Shown piece after piece: positions 21,101-24,139 of a stretch of 24,433 nt of DNA. Below the pieces are notes generated by a model. The model saw nothing but the letters and a program-made list of their open reading frames with translations. It made no database searches and was not told the DNA's origin. Location of the stretch: contig JAOZMU010000008.1 of NCBI GenBank assembly GCA_029934165.1, positions 1-24,433 of the forward strand, given 5' to 3'. The stretch's first letter is position 1. Every line of letters begins with the position of its first letter. The stretch is from Bacteroidales bacterium. GTDB taxonomy: Bacteria; Bacteroidota; Bacteroidia; Bacteroidales; JAOZMU01. The translations under genes and the position numbers were made by a program.

Positions 21101-24088
21101 ACGTCCGCTACCGGAACATGGACGCTTGCAGGAGGTACTGGTATTGTCGAAAACTCATTGAGTGCAGCAACAAATGTTTCTCAACTTGGCTCAGGCGGAA
21201 ATGCCTTTGAATGGACTATTGAAACTCAATACGGTTGTTTCCCTTCTGATATAGTAGTAGTTTACAATAATGAGTTTACTACTTCTGCCGGTGCAGACAA
21301 GGCTGTTTGTAGCGATACCTCAACACTAATGGGAACTAATCATACCAGTTTTATTGACTATGCAAACGGACAATGGAGCGCACTCTCAGGTGGCAACATT
21401 GATTGTACTACTTGTTATACAACAGCCGTAAGTGGACTAAGAGTGGGAGCAAATACATTTAGATGGTTTGTTTCAAAAGATGGTTGTACAGCAAGCGACC
21501 TTGTAGTAATAACAAACAACTTGTATCCAGCACTTGCCGGACCAGACCAATCTACTTGCTCAGATTATACCAGCCTTGCCGCACACGAACCAGCTCAAGG
21601 TAGTGGCTCGTGGAGTATAATAAGCGGTAGCGGCTCATTTACAACAGCAACTCTTGCAAATACTGGAATTACTGACTTAGCTCAATATCCTGATACTAAC
21701 AGGTTTATGTGGACAGTTGTAAATGGAGTATGTATCTCAACAGATGTAGTAGAAATTGTCAGCAACGGAGTAAACTACTCCGCAGGCGACGACCAACCAA
21801 TCTGCGACCCATTCACAACACTTCAAGCAGAAGAACCAATTTCGGGTACAGGCTCTTGGAGTACTGTTGCAGGCGAAGGTAATATTACAAACCTAACAAG
21901 CAACGTAACAGCAGTTACTGATATTCCGCGTGGAGTTGCAACATTCCGCTGGACTGTATGGGAGAACGGCTGCTCAAGCACAGACGATGTTAGAGTTATT
22001 AACAATATGATAACACCAGAATTTGCAAGCGCAGGTGCAGACCAAACAGTAGGCGTAACATTCACAAACCTTGATGCTACACTACCAGCTGGCGCAATTG
22101 GAACGTGGACACCAATCGCCGGCGGAGGTCTTGTAACTGACCCTAACGACCCAAGTAGCTATGTCAACAACTTGTCGCCAGATGAAAACATCTTCCAATG
22201 GCATGTAGTACATGGCAACTGCGAAGGCTCTGACGAAATGACAATAATTTATGATAACATTATTGTAGATGCTGGTCGTATTCAAAATCTATGTGCCGAT
22301 TCAGCTCACTTAGAAGCAAATGTACCACCTGCCGGTTCAACAGGACTATGGACACCAATGGGAGGTTCTGCCCTCATTGCAAATCCGACCCTTAACACAA
22401 CTTGGGTTTACAACTTGCAACGCGGCACAAACGTATTCCGTTGGACTATCTCACGTAACGGATACTCTGCTTCAGATGAGGTAGAAATTCACAATAACAC
22501 ATTCGACGTGTGGGCAGACGATTTCAATACTTGTGCCGATTCTACAAACATGAATGCAGAGCCTGCGGAAAACAACATAGGCGAAGGAGTAGGATACTGG
22601 ATGATTACTTCTGTTGGTTCAGGTGTATTTGATAGTCAAACATCACACGTAAGTATGGTACGTAACCTTTCTATTGGAGCAAACAGATTTATCTGGCACG
22701 TTGACAGATATGGTTGCTCGGCAGAAGACACAGTTACAATAACACAATACGAACCACCAACACCAGACTTTACGCTTACACCAGAATCAGGGTGCGCACC
22801 TCTTGAGGTAGAATTTACAAACACATCTTCAAACTTTGGTTCCGACGCCGGCGATTTGGCTTGGTACTTTGGAGACACTTATCTCGACTTTGGAGAGACT
22901 GTTTCTCACGTTTACCAAAACAACACAGACGACGAAATTGCATTCACTGCAACACTTGTAGTTCTTTCGCCAAACGAATGCCCAGCTACGATAACTAAAA
23001 CAGTAAGGGTATTTCCGAAAGCAAATGTTGAGTTCTCGGCATCGCCGGCATACCAACAATATCCAAACGCAACAGTATTCCTCGAAGTCCTCGAAGGAGG
23101 AGCAGATTACACATACCAATATGGTATGGGAGATGGAAACGCAGTTGGACTACCACCTGGAGAAGACACAGTCTCATACACGTACGCAACTTGGGGAATT
23201 TACCCAATTCAGTTAGTAGGAATAAACAGATTTGGTTGCTCAGACACTATTGCATCAAGCATTGAGATTGATTTCCCAGCACCACTATCAGGATTCGATA
23301 TGTCAACAATCGAAGGCTGTTCGCCACTTGAAGTAGAATTTACAAATACTTCGGCTTACATGGAATCTTCAGATTTCACATGGACATTTAGCTCCGAGTT
23401 TGGAGACATGACAGGTACAGAAATTCCACCACTCGTATTTGCAGAGGCAGGAATACACTACATCACTCTAACGCAAACAGGACCAGATGGCTCTACAATT
23501 AGCGTCTTCCAAGACACGATAGAAGTATTCCCATTACCATTCGTTTCATTCGAAGCATTCCCAGATACAATTATGCTTCCAGACGACCCAGTTCACTTCT
23601 ACAATTACTCAGAAGGTGGCGAAAACTACGAATGGCATTATGGAGACGACTCAACATCGACAGAATTCTCCCCAATTCATTATTATAACGAAGGTGGAGA
23701 ATACGACGTCAAACTTCTTGTCTGGACAGACCACGGCTGCGTAGATTCACTTGTAAACTTATCATCAGTTTATGCCTCCGAAGAAGGAATGATACTATTC
23801 CCAAATGCCTTCACACCAGGCGAAGCACCTACAGGAGGAGTTTACGATGCACTAGATTATTCAAACGATGTATTCTTCCCACTCGCACGCGGTGTAGCAG
23901 AATACAAACTGCAAATCTTTAACCGCCTCGGCGAACAAATATTTGAGAGTAACGACATAAACACTGGTTGGGACGGTTTCTACAACCAAAAACCAGTACA
24001 ACAAGACGTATATGTCTGGAAAGTTTCCGGCAAATTTGTAAACGGTCAAACGTTTAGCAAAGCCGGCGATGTTACACTGCTAAGATAA
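2..24088 (+). CDS. Giant repetitive type IX-secreted surface protein (gliding motility-associated C-terminal domain), 5'-partial
   Basis: The frame is open from the first base pair of the window to TAA at 24086-24088: 8,028 residues with no stop or frameshift. The first in-frame start-like codon (GTG at 362) lies in the middle of a repeat unit, just before an NxFxW motif, and upstream codons encode normal repeat sequence, so it is not the start; the gene begins outside the window. Order: partial repeat (2-193), 93 complete units of about 81 residues (194-22750), four PKD-type domains (22751-23776), type B type IX secretion sorting domain (23777-24085). Such C-terminal domains direct export across the outer membrane in Bacteroidota and surface attachment or release. 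The architecture resembles very large adhesins such as SprB of gliding Flavobacterium, but the repeats are a different, widespread PKD/Ig-like family, so I do not assign that name. A function as an extended adhesive or structural fibre is inferred. No catalytic domain is visible. Transcription probably ends at the terminator at 24291. Confidence 0.95.
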   Translation, partial: ATLSGNIPTQGAGVWTIVFGSSTVTEPAINNSGVTGLSVGVNTFKWTVSKAGCSTESLVDITNNAVTTFAGVDQPICSNTTSLNANAPISGYGRWTTVNGSAVFSNVSINNPLLTNINQGVNNFRWTVTANGCVAYDDVVISNDLPTPSNAGTDQSICVTATTITANTPVIGTGLWVKVSGTGSISDETNFSTAISNLSVGENQFKWVIENGVCAEEDVVSIFNNSFVATAGIEQQLCESFATLNGMNSLTGNGTWTTVVGSNDFVDNTLFNTTVNNLVRGINTFRWTVQQDGCEASETVDIYNNLPTAPNAGADQDVCANKASLSANNPVFGVGEWTLISGSATFANTAVNNTTVSGLATGVNVLMWQTENGSCSLSDQVTITNNDFTANAGADQDVCVDNTTMTAALPIGATGVWSVILGSNSIANLSVATTTISNLSSGLNQYRWTVTSNSCESEDVVTITNNEPSISIAGSPQNVCVNTAILSANEPVQGNGVWSVSSGYGEFATASLFNTAVSNLNPGMSSFKWTITKADCVSESVVQITNSDFVISAGVDQALCADVATLEGDDPASGTGVWTINVGSGNIDDDTVFGTTVSNLNSGINTLRWTVTQNGCIEYDEVNIVNNIPTAPNAGIDKTLCVDNVTLSGNNPVLGTGEWTRVMGLATIVTPLANNSSVTGLTSGTNTFRWTIENSGCTLFDDVTINNNSFTASAGPDQTHCNNVATLEGSEPGVGGVGTWTLIAGGSTIVTATNYNSLVTNLSNGNNAFRWEVLRGTCTSSDEVTILNNLPTTANAGLDSSICVSNITLKANNPTYGIGRWSTVVSSGTIADISNNITSVVNLGVNNTFRWTIDNAGCVSEDDVVVTNNSFTISAGVDKAVCLPEAILAGTDPNTGSGVWTIVAGTAVFDDNTLYSTGVTGLSAGLNTLEWTVDRNGCQSTDLVSITNNQPSTAVAGATQGVCVTTTSLAGNAPIYGYGRWSTVNGTGIVDNASMFNSTVSNLSSGTNTFVWEINNNGCLSSDNVTINNNSFTANAGVDQTLCDDNTTLAGSNPIGGSGKWSAVIGSVTFTNISNYNTDITAIDEGIVTLRWTLEQNGCTDSDEVQITNNSPTAPLAGIDQSVCVSSANLLANDPTRGDGTWSRITGLGNVANVSMFNTNVTGLDLGDNTFRWTVSYYGCEDYDEMIITNNSFSANAGVDQTLCKDTAKMAAVPSSTGVGTWTVIAGSATIDYTTIYNTKIRNIARGVTNLRWTVEQDGCEDYDDITVINNLPTIAVAGPDQEVCAGVATLSATPVTTGTGEWSKVGSSGNIISPNLFNSTVENLTGGPNTFRWTTTNSGCQTTDDVVITNNVFTANAGLNQTLCDDETTLSGSDPTPGTGEWQLINGSAVITNSTVFNTSVTGLMQGDNIFRWTIFRNGCTASDDVTITNNLPTDANAGIDQTLCVSTTTLSANDPSRGVGEWSLIAGIGNIATDTRFNTTVSNLAAGTNRFRWEISYQGCTDSDDVIITNYSFEANAGVNQTICANSVTMTAVAPAGTGEGEWTLSVGLGVIENNTLNNTKITGLNYGTNIFNWHVEENGCESTDQVIITNDLPTPSDAGTDQSLCDNTTNLAANSPVHGVGAWSNVSSVGVVTTPSLFNSTVTSLNSGSNTFRWTITKNSCSSYSDVIITNNSFDVNAGLNQILCDTQADLNSTPTVGGEWSVAVGSALIANSTAFDTHISAIGENNNILRWTVTQNGCTEYDDVTITNNLPTVANAGADQNICTSTTTLAGNNPVRGVGEWTKRTGGGTIDVSSLFNSGITGLTTGENVYRWTISYEACSSFQDVSIFNNSFVVTAGPDQALCDNNTSLIGSDPLTGTGEWIVTLGSGTFDDASVYNTSVTLLSQGENKFSWTVTKDACSFTDEVSVLNNLPTVAAAGIDQNLCTSVATLTGNSASIGTGTWTRMSGVASITTPSSNNTGVTQLTYGENTFLWTINNSGCSSSDNVSIFNYAFSTDAGENQILCVTSATLAATPSTNGVGTWTTVFGSNNIDDITLYNTGVNNLQSGNNIYRWTVEENGCNSSDEVTITNDVPTAANAGATQVLCENFTNMTGNTALTGNGEWTVVTGSASIIIPSKYNTRIENIAVGTNDFKWTISTNNCESSSVVSITNNAFTISAGNDQVICEDITQLEADPLNIGSTGKWTVVQGAATFDDASIFNPNLTNLTSGLNRFRWSVIQDACVSYDEVSVTSNKPTVSVASIDQAVCVDSTTITANAPTVGTGMWSRTSGLATIATESVNVTKVYNLSQGANKFRWTITLNGCSSQDEIIVTNNIFVVNAGADQTLCNSSATLSGMNPTGGSGVWNVAGGSGVFTDNTLHNSGVTGLSEGINSFNWTVTKNGCTFDDQVSITNSLPTEPDAGSDLSICVDSYTITANNPAIGVGQWSVINGNGTLDDATNFSTGVNNLSTGVNTFRWSITNGACILNSDVNITNNSFIASAGADQTLCADIVVLSGGDPTPGYGRWTVVLGSVDIDNTSTSNTTVRNLLQGQNSYRWTITKNGCTFSDEVSITNNLPTVATTGADQAVCVDYATLNANDPVTGFGRWSVVSGSSSIDNISIFNTTVSGLAAGINTFRWTTSNNGCEFTDDVEITNNIFTVNAGGDMAVCATSTILSGSDVGTGTGLWTRFVGSASIVNNTIANAEIINLSTGENTFRWTVIQNSCTFEDDVTITNNLPTTSDAGTDIDICVNSATLTGNQALIGYGRWSRSSGNGTIVDISSYSTQVNNLSVGANTFTWTIRNADCVSLTDVTITNNAFTANAGVEQTVCQSTATLGAVVPTAGYGRWSTVIGTAIVADASINNPNVSGLLQGENTFRWTVYQNGCVDTDDVTIINNSATNSVAGSQQIVCEDNTMLGANDPINGVGTWTVVTGNGSFDNDTQFNTIVTNLNSGTNTFRWTIQNIGCYSLSDVVIMNNTFAANAGPNQIVCDASTQLSGAAPTPGSGLWSVDAGSATFAVASLYNTQTTNLQSGQNVLRWTITKNGCTFSDVVTVTNDLPSVSDAGSNQVVCSSVATLNGNTPILGTGVWTVLSGAASVDTPTLTNSSVSNLSTGVNTFTWTITNNSCSLQDDITIMNNTFIANAGAEQIVCDTTAILAGADPTPGYGRWTTMSGSAVVTNASIYNSAVTGLERGDNVFRWTMTKTGCVSYDEVTITNDLPTASYAGPDQDVCLTTTTLAGNGPIIGSGTWTQLSGSASITDPTKFNTGVTALSTGINVFEWTIVNNTCSMSDEVMVINNSFDANAGVDQTICENDITLSGLDPTPGYGRWEQIVGSGTIVNASLNQTQVTGLALGNNRFRWTMTKNGCTSSGEVLIINDRPIEPDAGPDQVLCKDKTTLAGNNPPFGLGVWSLQIGDGTIVATTLFNTEVNSLGLGVNSFVWTLTNNACVLDNVVTVTNNMVTANAGLPQTVCVTTGTLAAIDPTPAIGRWSVVVGTSTVDNVSIYNAGVTGLIPGLNKFRWTVSGNGCESFNDAVITNDSPTTSNAGANQTICVDNTTLTGNNPDRGEGYWSVTGGNGTITSPTLFNSGVTALGAGSNTFEWVITNNTCSSGDAVVVTNNMVTAKAGNDQLVCVNSTNLSAIAPVGGTGVWSVTGGTGTIQSASLYNTLVTSLGLGNNSFTWTIDLNGCNASDEVIVTNSSVDVNAGLDQAICVDYATLDGNTPSAIGNGVWTKTSGAVTINTPTLHNTTISNLGAGDNTLTWTITETSGCSASEAVVVTNNSVSSDGGLPQDICVNNVTMTAVNPAPGTGVWTVGSGSGTIVNSTLYNTQITDLGDGASGFIWTVSDNGCSDAANVIITNNSFTTFAGNDQVICDNTTTLAGMQPASTGIGTWSTIGTATIDNNTLYNTTVSDLGTGQNAFRWTVALNGCTATDDVVVTNNSFNISAGLDQVICSTSSTLNADNPAPGIGTWTTTAGNGVVTISTAFNSTVSNLDKGANTFRWTVERNGCTSFDDVLIENNQPTAASVGNDQTICASTTTISANIPDRGYGRWTLESGSGNITNTSLASTTAFDIGQGINKFRWTIRNQDCADFAEITIVNNSVGSNAGLDQTICNNQTQLAAVEPNAGGNGEWQFINGSGTLTNSSVYNTIVTDLSQGTNKLRWTITENGCSAYDEVEITNNMPSQAVVGSDHDVCENYTTITATQPSRGAGLWTVQGGSGLIEDPSALNTLVTNLADGTNTFRWTVSFEGCNLIDEIVINNKSFISKAGADQNVCQDSTILNGLEPTPGVGEWTVVGGSGLVAMPSVKNTKVYNLGQGANSLRWTISKNGCTAFDDVTIINNSVEADAGLDDAICGTTFSLDGNDPGVGAGEWTSQGGAGTIQQPTLFNSNVIDLANGANTFRWTVEEGACSASDDVVISNNSITADAGTDQVLCVDNVTMSAVDPVSGSGFWTSVGGSGTISAETDYNTQITNLGEGANAFRWTISQNSCSDTDDVIITNNAVTAYAGLTQSVCVDSTFLNANNPSVGANGEWSVEGGFGVFENINQYNTKVTQLAVGPNTLRWTVTKQSCVVTSEVVITNYRFTANAGLDQTVCSSAANLNATNIPGSTGNWITVVGSGVVVEASVYNSNITGLSRGTNNFRWTVISNGCEASDEIIVVNDLPSVPIVGTDTTLCTNYYEISANNPDIGTGLWELSSGTGTILNPSNPTTNIIDLGEGQNIFSWTITNNACSLSEEVTIISNAVVSDAGLDEVICGDSTQLSAVNPAPGIGVWTMLNGLGTIRNATAFNSDIVGLRQGSNTLRWTVSANGCTDIDDVIIVNDLPSQAVVSVSNINVCVDFGTISAQNPSTGTGRWSLVGGAGVIANNSLNNTAVTALNTGVNTFRWTISNNTCISTADMTLTNKSIDSYAGADQAVCVPNATLAAQVPPIGGVGTWTLDGGAAIILTPTLYNSQVNTLGLGENKFKWTVTSGACTAVDYVLIVNNFVYADAGLDLEVCVDSIALAGNEPTSGLGVWSIVGGEGNIIENTLFNTYVSGIAKGANTFRWTVSEGDCSTSDDVVIDNISVLANAGANFEICENQTTLSAVNPEPANGIWTKVSGSGVIQTPTAFNTLVTNLGTGNNSFQFEVSAGACAATDVVIVTNYTVIAEAGLDTAICVENYILDATQPDTEIGEWTNVGGNATIAEAAIYNTTVSDLAKGANTFRWTVTDASGTCVDFDDIVVTNNSVTVSAGLDQEVCADSAQLAGSTPTFGSGVWTLDGGTGTVNTVSLYNTWVSNLGSGANTFRWEIIEKGCTASDVVIITNGLPTIANAGADQAVCTPYTVLTGNEPLYGSGAWSLVVGSGSVDDPTIYSTTIRALPQGVSTFRWKISQGACSSYDDVMVTNNAFIVDAGISQTICAANSVLNATEPPPSGLGNWSVISGGGTITESTLFNTTVTDLSYGLTTLLWEVTANSCTFSDQVEILNLMVDAFAGNDQTICEDNTFVTGNDVNATYSYHGTPGTGLWTNQSGSGTINNITNYHTEIINIGEGPNTFVWAITRDGCVSEDVITIINNTVEATAGLDQALCQDFTTLSGNQPGTGTGIWTNNSGGGILVQPTRYNTQVTNLSQGANSFEWTLTENSCEGIDLVIITNNYYDADAGIDTVLCVDSHTLVGNNPSAEGIGRWTLKNGSGDIDNSSTFSTIVTNLGRGTNAFRWEITRRGCVFSDDVTIVNNSFGIDAGVDQNVCGSFAQLAGSAPESSAQGTWTVGAGNGLFVANTLFNTGVNDLQSGANTFIWTIEANGCVAVDDVTIINGIPSTPSTGPDQTVCADSVILTANNPTSGVGQWSLQNGGGTIADPLSNSTMVRGLGAGLNTFRWAVTDNGCVAYDEIVITNNSFTISAGLDQEVCESSINLTGQEPGLNGVGIWNLGSGAAVISQPSVFNTQVSDLNYGPNEFRWTVEREGCDATDDVIITYLGVSAYAGLDQVLCEDFTTLEANAQTLAGNIGTWTVVAGNGTLPNATQYNTSVTNLTHGPNTLRWTVVGISGCVEMDEVSIINNSVDADAGLDQYICKDSTVLYGNEPPLGGVGEWTLMTGGGTIENITLFNSKVTNLNAGSNTFRWTQNADGCVNSDEVLIVNNTVQVTAGYDQEVCQDFTTLSGSNPTNISGIGNWTRGSGAGTITYPSLYYSTVTGLGAGTNGFRWTVTANGCSASDEVIIVNSFVYVNAGPDITICATDARLSGSAVGVGGSGVWEIIGGFGTIETPTLLNSAVTNLGMGANTFVWTVDRSICQNTDTVTVSNYLPTVTAGLDQAICDDFTTVVGTEPGANTYGRWTNGAGGGEISNPSHYYTAITDINPGANTYVWTVYSNGCYASSEVTITNNRVVVVTEPDKEICFDFATASASDPGDGEGLWTVESGGGTFTSLTNNMTTVTDLDPGTNIVRYTVSENGCSAYDEIRITNNAPTTAVLQPDYSTCDPNVNIVGNAALQGDGEWTVIAGNATLSCYTCFNPTAVGLETGRNTFQYGITNGICSSIDEIVITYNGVNVSVGGTLEVCSESASLFANEPSLGEFGFWQVVGGDGIITNSIDQNSGVTNLGRGVNVFRWTVQANGCEAYDDSRIINNLPSTAEAAADQNVCSNVAILVANNPDDGWGIWSTVSGAGVVANETLFTTSVSALGPGVNKFMWKITKGGCISSDTIVITNGAVTANAGGDQALCQPFAVMTANEPVFGASGVWSVAAGSATVVNTTYYNTQVTNLAFGANTFEWRVSKDGCISSDEVVITNNQTTTAQITQDTIRTCRNYVQLVANSPNYGTGRWWPAGGTGTFSTPTVYSTVVSGITQGLNTYEWRISNGHCSSSDYVVVENRAVSANAGIDRVVCSTEATLNANDPEPGIGHWVVTSGAATVTNPSEYQTTVVGLPPGATTLKWLVSETILNCEAADTVVITNALFPANAGGDNVTCDAYYPLNANEPTVGIGLWTVIGGIGTFDNPSNFNAIVTELGQGANTLEWTVSEQGCESSDQVIITNGTTNVNAGDDFIVCGNNAALLGNEPSTSATGTWTLAGGTGIVENSLSAATNVSQLGSGGNAFEWTIETQYGCFPSDIVVVYNNEFTTSAGADKAVCSDTSTLMGTNHTSFIDYANGQWSALSGGNIDCTTCYTTAVSGLRVGANTFRWFVSKDGCTASDLVVITNNLYPALAGPDQSTCSDYTSLAAHEPAQGSGSWSIISGSGSFTTATLANTGITDLAQYPDTNRFMWTVVNGVCISTDVVEIVSNGVNYSAGDDQPICDPFTTLQAEEPISGTGSWSTVAGEGNITNLTSNVTAVTDIPRGVATFRWTVWENGCSSTDDVRVINNMITPEFASAGADQTVGVTFTNLDATLPAGAIGTWTPIAGGGLVTDPNDPSSYVNNLSPDENIFQWHVVHGNCEGSDEMTIIYDNIIVDAGRIQNLCADSAHLEANVPPAGSTGLWTPMGGSALIANPTLNTTWVYNLQRGTNVFRWTISRNGYSASDEVEIHNNTFDVWADDFNTCADSTNMNAEPAENNIGEGVGYWMITSVGSGVFDSQTSHVSMVRNLSIGANRFIWHVDRYGCSAEDTVTITQYEPPTPDFTLTPESGCAPLEVEFTNTSSNFGSDAGDLAWYFGDTYLDFGETVSHVYQNNTDDEIAFTATLVVLSPNECPATITKTVRVFPKANVEFSASPAYQQYPNATVFLEVLEGGADYTYQYGMGDGNAVGLPPGEDTVSYTYATWGIYPIQLVGINRFGCSDTIASSIEIDFPAPLSGFDMSTIEGCSPLEVEFTNTSAYMESSDFTWTFSSEFGDMTGTEIPPLVFAEAGIHYITLTQTGPDGSTISVFQDTIEVFPLPFVSFEAFPDTIMLPDDPVHFYNYSEGGENYEWHYGDDSTSTEFSPIHYYNEGGEYDVKLLVWTDHGCVDSLVNLSSVYASEEGMILFPNAFTPGEAPTGGVYDALDYSNDVFFPLARGVAEYKLQIFNRLGEQIFESNDINTGWDGFYNQKPVQQDVYVWKVSGKFVNGQTFSKAGDVTLLR
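194..11059 (+). repeat. Repeat block 1: units 1-45 in strict A/B dimer arrangement (161-residue, 483-bp period)
   Basis: Forty-five complete units, average 80.5 residues. Each has a first Cys about residue 13-14 in the pattern AGxDQxxC, a GxGxW turn, an NxFxW strand and a second Cys before DxVxIxNN. Units alternate without exception. A units (odd numbers, usually 80 residues) open with a [S/A/T/I]F-type or MV linker such as SFTANAG. B units (even, usually 81 residues) open with an xPT-type linker such as LPTPSNAG, one residue longer; unit 36 (SATNSVAG) is the only B unit whose Pro is gone. Exact spacings confirm the dimer: unit 3 starts at 677, unit 5 at 1160 (483 bp). A units favour 'TV.(K/Q)NGC', B units 'TI.N.xC'. 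The two Cys per domain probably form a disulfide (inference). Unit 21 (5027-5260) is the shortest at 78 residues, having lost residues in the PxxGxGxW loop. The array probably grew by duplication of the pair, not of the single domain. Confidence 0.93.
15170..15409 (+). other. Repeat unit 63: second core Trp replaced by Phe
   Basis: An 80-residue unit with both cysteines (EIC, GAC). The otherwise near-constant NxFxW strand reads NSFQFEVS, so Phe stands where Trp is usual. The change is conservative and the unit probably still folds. Confidence 0.8.
16382..16645 (+). other. Repeat unit 68: longest unit (88 residues), loop insertion
   Basis: This unit keeps the two cysteines (TIC, DGC), the GTGLW turn and NTFVW strand, but has about eight extra residues (around NATYSYHGT) between the 'TGND' segment and the PGTGLW turn. 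The inserted loop is Tyr/His-containing, unlike the Gly/Asn/Thr-rich loops of neighbours. It would project from the loop that varies least in length in block 1. Structural or binding role unknown. Confidence 0.85.
19082..19564 (+). other. Repeat units 79-80: divergent pair with Trp-to-Tyr changes and a CxxC motif
   Basis: Unit 79 (19082-19321) opens RVVVVTEPDKEIC and unit 80 (19322-19564) opens with TTAVLQPDYSTC, so both lack the AG of the usual AGxDQxxC. Both also have Tyr in place of the second core Trp (NIVRYTVS; NTFQYGIT). Unit 80 has four cysteines instead of two: the usual pair plus CYTC at 19448-19459 in the loop that normally reads xxPxxxxT. These two adjacent units are the most degenerate stretch of the array apart from its C-terminal end. 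Confidence 0.85.
20294..20539 (+). other. Repeat unit 84: atypical N-terminal strand
   Basis: An 82-residue unit opening QTTTAQITQDTIRTC instead of the usual linker plus AGxDQxxC. It has an unusual WW pair (GRWWPAGG) at the first Trp, then an intact NTYEW strand and second Cys (GHC). Neighbouring units 83 and 85 are regular. Confidence 0.8.
21272..21520 (+). other. Repeat unit 88: loop insertion and second CxxC motif
   Basis: An 83-residue unit with four cysteines: the usual pair (AVC, DGC) and CTTC at 21404-21415. The CxxC lies at the same place in the domain as CYTC in unit 80 and is followed by a similar segment (YTTAVSGL here, FNPTAVGL in unit 80). The loop before the first Trp is also changed (TNHTSFIDYANGQW). 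The CxxC pair could form its own tight disulfide or bind a metal; neither is shown by the sequence. Confidence 0.87.
22007..22498 (+). other. Repeat units 91-92: reciprocal loss of one cysteine each
   Basis: In unit 91 (22007-22255) the first cysteine is Gly (GGC at 22052-22054, in ADQTVGVT) while the second is kept (TGC at 22220-22222). In unit 92 (22256-22498) the first is kept (TGT at 22292-22294) but the second is Tyr (TAC at 22463-22465, in RNGYSAS). Each change is explainable by a single base substitution from a Cys codon. The two orphan cysteines are 24 residues apart across the domain boundary and could pair between domains (inference). Unit 91 also has a longer linker (MITPEFASAG). 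Confidence 0.88.
22751..23776 (+). other. Four PKD-type domains before the sorting signal
   Basis: The repeat family ends at 22750 and the sequence changes to classic PKD-like organisation in four segments of about 83-87 residues: 22751-23011, 23012-23269, 23270-23527 and 23528-23776. Segments 1 and 3 share the opening 'GC(A/S)PLEVEFTNTS'. The usual W.FGD core is seen as WYFGD in segment 1, a degenerate YGMGDG in segment 2, WTFSSEFGD in segment 3 and WHYGDD in segment 4; segment 4 also has the closing HYYNEGGEYDVKL and GCVDS motifs. PKD domains are extracellular beta-sandwiches, common as spacers in Bacteroidota surface proteins. Here they form a short stalk between the long array and the exported C-terminus. 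Boundaries are approximate. Confidence 0.88.
23777..24085 (+). other. Type B type IX secretion sorting domain (CHU_C, gliding motility-associated C-terminal domain)
   Basis: The last 103 residues match the CHU_C / TIGR04131 family: ILFPNAFTP, then NDVFFP, the strand LQIFNRLGEQIFES, the GWDGFYN turn, DVYVWKV and the terminal GDVTLLR. The loop after FTP reads GEAPTGGVYDALDYSNDVF in place of the common NGDGxND, a longer variant. In Flavobacterium, type B domains are recognised by the type IX machinery and typically need a dedicated SprF/PorP-like partner, often encoded next door; no such gene is in this window, as the downstream DNA is non-coding up to the edge. Confidence 0.95.
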
Positions 24089-24139
24089 GTAGCTAAGCAC
24101 TCTTACAAAAGTTCTTACGCTTTTTATTAACCTAAGTTG

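Larger units (their letters stand above)
11060..22750 (+). repeat. Repeat block 2: units 46-93, same domain family without A/B alternation
   Basis: Forty-eight complete units, average 81.2 residues, of the same PKD/Ig-like family as block 1 (AGxDQxxC, GxGxW, NxFxW, second Cys, IxNN). The strict alternation of linkers stops at unit 46, which opens with SVDVNAG directly after an A unit (MVTAKAG). From here most linkers are of the SV/AV/TV/SF kind, with scattered xP linkers (units 50, 52, 58, 60, 66, 72, 78, 80, 82). Unit length varies more (80 to 88 residues), and sequence is more diverged towards the C-terminus: units 79, 80 and 84 have lost the AG of the AGxDQ motif, units 63, 79 and 80 have lost the second Trp, and units 91 and 92 have each lost one Cys. 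This block sits closest to the PKD domains and to the secretion signal. Confidence 0.92.
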
